DNA from: Rhizobiales bacterium IMCC20636
Lineage (GTDB): Bacteria > Pseudomonadota > Alphaproteobacteria > Rhizobiales > GCA-2746425
Reading direction: 5' to 3'
DNA: 64,000 bases
Assembly (NCBI GenBank): GCA_016865015.1
Contig: CP018226.1
Coordinates: forward strand, 465,001 to 529,000
Shown here: positions 61,761 to 64,000 of the stretch, piece after piece
Layout: the number at the start of each line of letters is the position of its first letter
Position numbering within the stretch: the stretch's first letter is position 1
The notes under the pieces: generated by a model
What the model was told of the DNA's origin: nothing
The model's input: the letters and a program-made list of their open reading frames with translations, nothing else
The model's database searches: none
Translations under genes and position numbers: made by a program

Positions 61761-62990
61761 CTATTCGCTCGACAGTCCGGCAATCAGCCGCTTTCTCAGA
61801 GCAGGTGGCAGTCGTCTGAATGCTGATTTAATGGCTGGTTTCAGGCCCTGTTCCCAAAAGCGGGCATAGATTTTGCCCTTCGCACTTTTGGCGGCGCTAT
61901 AGCTGTAGATGTCCATGCTGGTATTGGACCAGTCACCTTGATAGGCCTCGTAATTTCCCAGATAATCGATGCAGGAAATCTGATTTTCGATGGCCCATTT
62001 CAAGCTTTGTTCCATCTGGACCTTGCCCGCGGAATAAGGTCGTGCAGACCAGTCGAAAGAGCCGAGAAAACAGTAGTAACGCCTGTTTTTCAAGAAACCC
62101 AATTCAATTGCGATAGGCTTCCCGCCTGCCGTCATGACATAGACCAATGCGCCTTCCCGAGCAGCGCTATCGCCTTCGAGACTGGTGAGAAAATCCGAGG
62201 CATGCTGACCGGAAAATGAGGAGGTGTTGCGGCCGCTTTCCTTTAGCCAGACACGTTTGAACTCCAGCGCCATTTCAATGGCTTCACAATAAGCATCCGT
62301 ACCACCAAAATGGACTTCCAGATTTATTTCGCCAATTTCGTCTTCAATTTTCTTGTAACGTCTGCGCCTTCCCCGGCGGACACTTTTCTTGAAGCTGGCC
62401 TGAAAGGTTTCCCAATTCTCGATCTGTTCCAGATCCATGATCAGGGAGCAGTCTTCAGTTTCTTGTATGAGGTTCGCTTCATCCAGAACTTTTGCCATCT
62501 GGCTGTCTTTGGAAAGACGGTCAAATATGATGGCGTCAGCGGTGACCTGTTTGCTGAAGGTCTGCCAGCAGTCCCTCATTTTCGGCATCGACAAGACATC
62601 TGTGTCCAGCAGCAGATTGCTGTACTGGGACATGGGGTTGCCGATGGATTGAAGGATAGTCAGACCTCCGGTCCGCTTGGTCTCAACAAGAGGCAGGATG
62701 CAGGCCAATTGTTTGCCAACGCGAAATGTCACGATCTGCAAGCGCTGTCTGTCGTCCTTGGCTGAACCTTCCAGATAGTACTGACACCAGTTCTGGCACC
62801 AGTCGAAGGTCTGGAAGTACCCGAAACCATCATCCACCTTGGCATCGAGCGCGCGCCATTCCGGCTCCAATGATGCAAGGGCTTGCAAGGTGTCGTGCAC
62901 TTCGATCAGGACAGGCTGCGTCCCCGCCACATCGCTCGACTCGGGTGCTGTTGGTTGCCAGATTGAATCGAGAGTTGTCGTAATGGTCAT
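61761..62990 (-). CDS. CelD/BcsL-type GNAT acetyltransferase
   Basis: A 409-aa two-GNAT-domain protein of the CelD family linked to exopolysaccharide or cell-wall modification. Typical segments: PEWRALDAKVDDGFGYFQTF, LACILPLVETKRTGGLTILQ, FKKSVRRGRRRRYKKIEDEI, and the acceptor loop ALVYVMTAGGKPIAIELGFL with YSAGKVQMEQSLKWAIE. A strongly basic stretch (RRGRRRRYKK) is conspicuous. Upstream and probably co-transcribed with the JmjC-like gene. Confidence 0.82.
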   Translation of the reverse strand: MTITTTLDSIWQPTAPESSDVAGTQPVLIEVHDTLQALASLEPEWRALDAKVDDGFGYFQTFDWCQNWCQYYLEGSAKDDRQRLQIVTFRVGKQLACILPLVETKRTGGLTILQSIGNPMSQYSNLLLDTDVLSMPKMRDCWQTFSKQVTADAIIFDRLSKDSQMAKVLDEANLIQETEDCSLIMDLEQIENWETFQASFKKSVRRGRRRRYKKIEDEIGEINLEVHFGGTDAYCEAIEMALEFKRVWLKESGRNTSSFSGQHASDFLTSLEGDSAAREGALVYVMTAGGKPIAIELGFLKNRRYYCFLGSFDWSARPYSAGKVQMEQSLKWAIENQISCIDYLGNYEAYQGDWSNTSMDIYSYSAAKSAKGKIYARFWEQGLKPAIKSAFRRLPPALRKRLIAGLSSE

Positions 62991-63206
62991 AAGCCTGCCA
63001 GTTCACATGTCAAAATCCACCTCACTTGCTTCAGCACAGTGATGCGGTTGTCAGTGACAGAAACTATAAGGCTTGGGTTACCCTGTGGTTAAACGAGTCT
63101 TTGGACTCTGTTCACCATAGGCGTTGCGATCCATGTTTATCATATTGAAATATAACAAAAATTCCAATCCTGATTCATAAATCGGTTACCAAGAATCATG
63201 GCTTGT
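62991..63206. other. 216-bp gap, nothing recognised
   Basis: Between CelD-type and PfkB genes, both minus strand. Expected to hold the promoter of the CelD/JmjC unit. AT-rich around 63130-63190. No hairpin with T-run seen. Confidence 0.4.
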
Positions 63207-64000
63207 CTACAGGATCGCCTGCGCGCCCATTTCCACGGGCGTATTTGTATCACGATACATCATTGGCGACAGACCAGCCGCCCCGCCGACCCGACTGACA
63301 GCGATGGAACCGGCGTGGTTTCCTGCAGCCAGACAGTCCTCAGGACCTTTGTCTTGCAGCCAGGCTGTCAGAAACCCGGCGTTGAAAGCATCGCCAGCGC
63401 CGGTTGTATCAATCACCTGAACCTCGGAATGTGCCGGTTCGAAATAGCGTTGCCCAGCGATATGGAGTTCCGCACCTTCTGCGCCGCGCTTGATAACGGT
63501 CTGGGCGGCACAGGTCAGCGACACAGAATTTTGTGAAAGACGTTCAGCTTCTGCAGAATTGGGCATGAAGACATCCACTGCCGAAATCAGATCTGCCAGA
63601 TCGGGATGGCAGAACGCAGCTTCATCCCAACCGCAATCAAGCGATATTGTCAGATTGGCGGCGCGTGCTTTTTCAATCAGGTCGGGATGTTCAATGAGTG
63701 TGGTCAATTCACCGATGTGAAGATGGCGCAAACCGGGAAGCGCAAAGCTTGGACCGGTATTGGCTGGCAGTGCTGCGCTGGCGCGTCTTGTCAGAAATGC
63801 GCGCTCATTATTGCCTATCATGGCCACGGTAATTTGCGGGTCCTGACCCATTGGTGCCGGTTCACAATAACGGTCATCCAGATCCATCTGACGGATTTCG
63901 TCCAGTACGGTTTCGCGGAATGGGTCAGCGGGCAACATCGCTGTTATGGCAACCTTGTTGCCAAGAGCGGACAGATAGGCAGCGGTGATATAACAACCAC
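63207..64000 (-). CDS. PfkB family sugar kinase, N-terminus outside window
   Basis: The frame stays open from the stop at 63207 through the right edge, where it reads YITAAYLSALGNKVAITAML, an N-terminal PfkB feature (LARLG-type). So the gene continues beyond base 64000. The C-terminal signature with the catalytic Asp is VIDTTGAGDAFNAGFLTAWL, followed by GSIAVSRVGGAAGLSP. Ribokinase/fructokinase-like; the substrate is unknown. Internal ATG at 63938 is not the start. Confidence 0.88.
   Translation of the reverse strand, partial: GCYITAAYLSALGNKVAITAMLPADPFRETVLDEIRQMDLDDRYCEPAPMGQDPQITVAMIGNNERAFLTRRASAALPANTGPSFALPGLRHLHIGELTTLIEHPDLIEKARAANLTISLDCGWDEAAFCHPDLADLISAVDVFMPNSAEAERLSQNSVSLTCAAQTVIKRGAEGAELHIAGQRYFEPAHSEVQVIDTTGAGDAFNAGFLTAWLQDKGPEDCLAAGNHAGSIAVSRVGGAAGLSPMMYRDTNTPVEMGAQAIL

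Noticed and set aside
1-64000. CRISPR arrays, tRNA or rRNA genes, integrases and transposases
   Set aside because: No regularly spaced direct repeats, no cloverleaf with TTCRA arm, no rRNA-like stretch and no recombinase or transposase motif was found by reading both strands; short or divergent RNA genes could still be missed without a covariance search.

Overview
The window reads as a piece of chromosome from an aerobic, probably marine alphaproteobacterium, most likely Hyphomicrobiales (Rhizobiales) or a Rhodobacterales-like relative. The reasons are family types rather than any single marker: an alphaproteobacterial-style cysG-DUF2849-cysI-cysH-DUF934-fpr operon, a matR/malonyl-CoA decarboxylase pair with a rhizobial-type MatR box, a Caulobacter-like xylonate dehydratase, a paralogue of the alphaproteobacterial F1-ATPase inhibitor zeta, and a sulfolactate cluster of the kind known from marine alphaproteobacteria. 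GC content looks to be in the mid-50s by eye. Genes are dense on both strands. I saw no rRNA, tRNA, CRISPR array, phage or transposase gene.

Layout. 1-5062 (+): 5'-truncated CoA transferase, KDPG aldolase and molybdate transporter modABC, where ModC carries a long disordered tail. 5214-10204 (-): TRAP transporter dctPQM followed by a cyclase and an amidase, with a divergent IclR regulator. 11292-16754: aminotransferase, D-xylonate dehydratase, a secreted orphan, a small inverted-repeat element, a 2-hydroxyacid dehydrogenase and a tiny membrane protein. 16967-20855: TSUP permease, membrane diguanylate cyclase, MarR, quinone reductase. 21027-25706: malonyl-CoA decarboxylase with divergent MatR-like GntR, HAD phosphatase, 8-oxoguanine deaminase. 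25707-28591 is more AT-rich and holds orphans: a small helical protein, a MarR with a cysteine cluster and an unrecognised 344-aa protein. 28592-36935: MFS, a frameshifted DUF1761 gene, ArsR with two AHSA1-type proteins, cold-shock protein, Gfo/Idh/MocA oxidoreductase, YqaA, ChrA, creatininase-like protein and secreted hydrolase.

37214-41570 is the most coherent catabolic unit: a divergent GntR regulator and suyA-suyB-slcC-comC, a complete set for oxidising (S)-sulfolactate, re-reducing sulfopyruvate to (R)-sulfolactate and cleaving that to pyruvate and sulfite. 41673-47191: ArgE-like deacylase, LysR, DUF1007 and NicO metal exporter, glutamine amidotransferase-type hydrolase, zeta paralogue. 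47251-54028: RidA, then a five- to six-gene operon of an NMT1/THI5-type ABC transporter, a cytosine-deaminase-like amidohydrolase, an FAD-linked oxidase and a flavodoxin-fold reductase, which looks like an uncharacterised pathway for an N-heterocycle. 54042-59525 (-): assimilatory sulfate reduction operon, a possible sink for the sulfite made by SuyAB. 59815-64000: EamA exporter, a JmjC/cupin-like protein paired with a CelD-type acetyltransferase, and a truncated PfkB sugar kinase.

Three intergenic loci carry inverted pairs of the same REP-like hairpin. The best candidates for undescribed biology are the ABC/deaminase/oxidase operon (47251-54028), the JmjC-like/CelD pair (60729-62990), the 344-aa orphan with its cysteine-tailed MarR (26457-28231), and the ModC tail.
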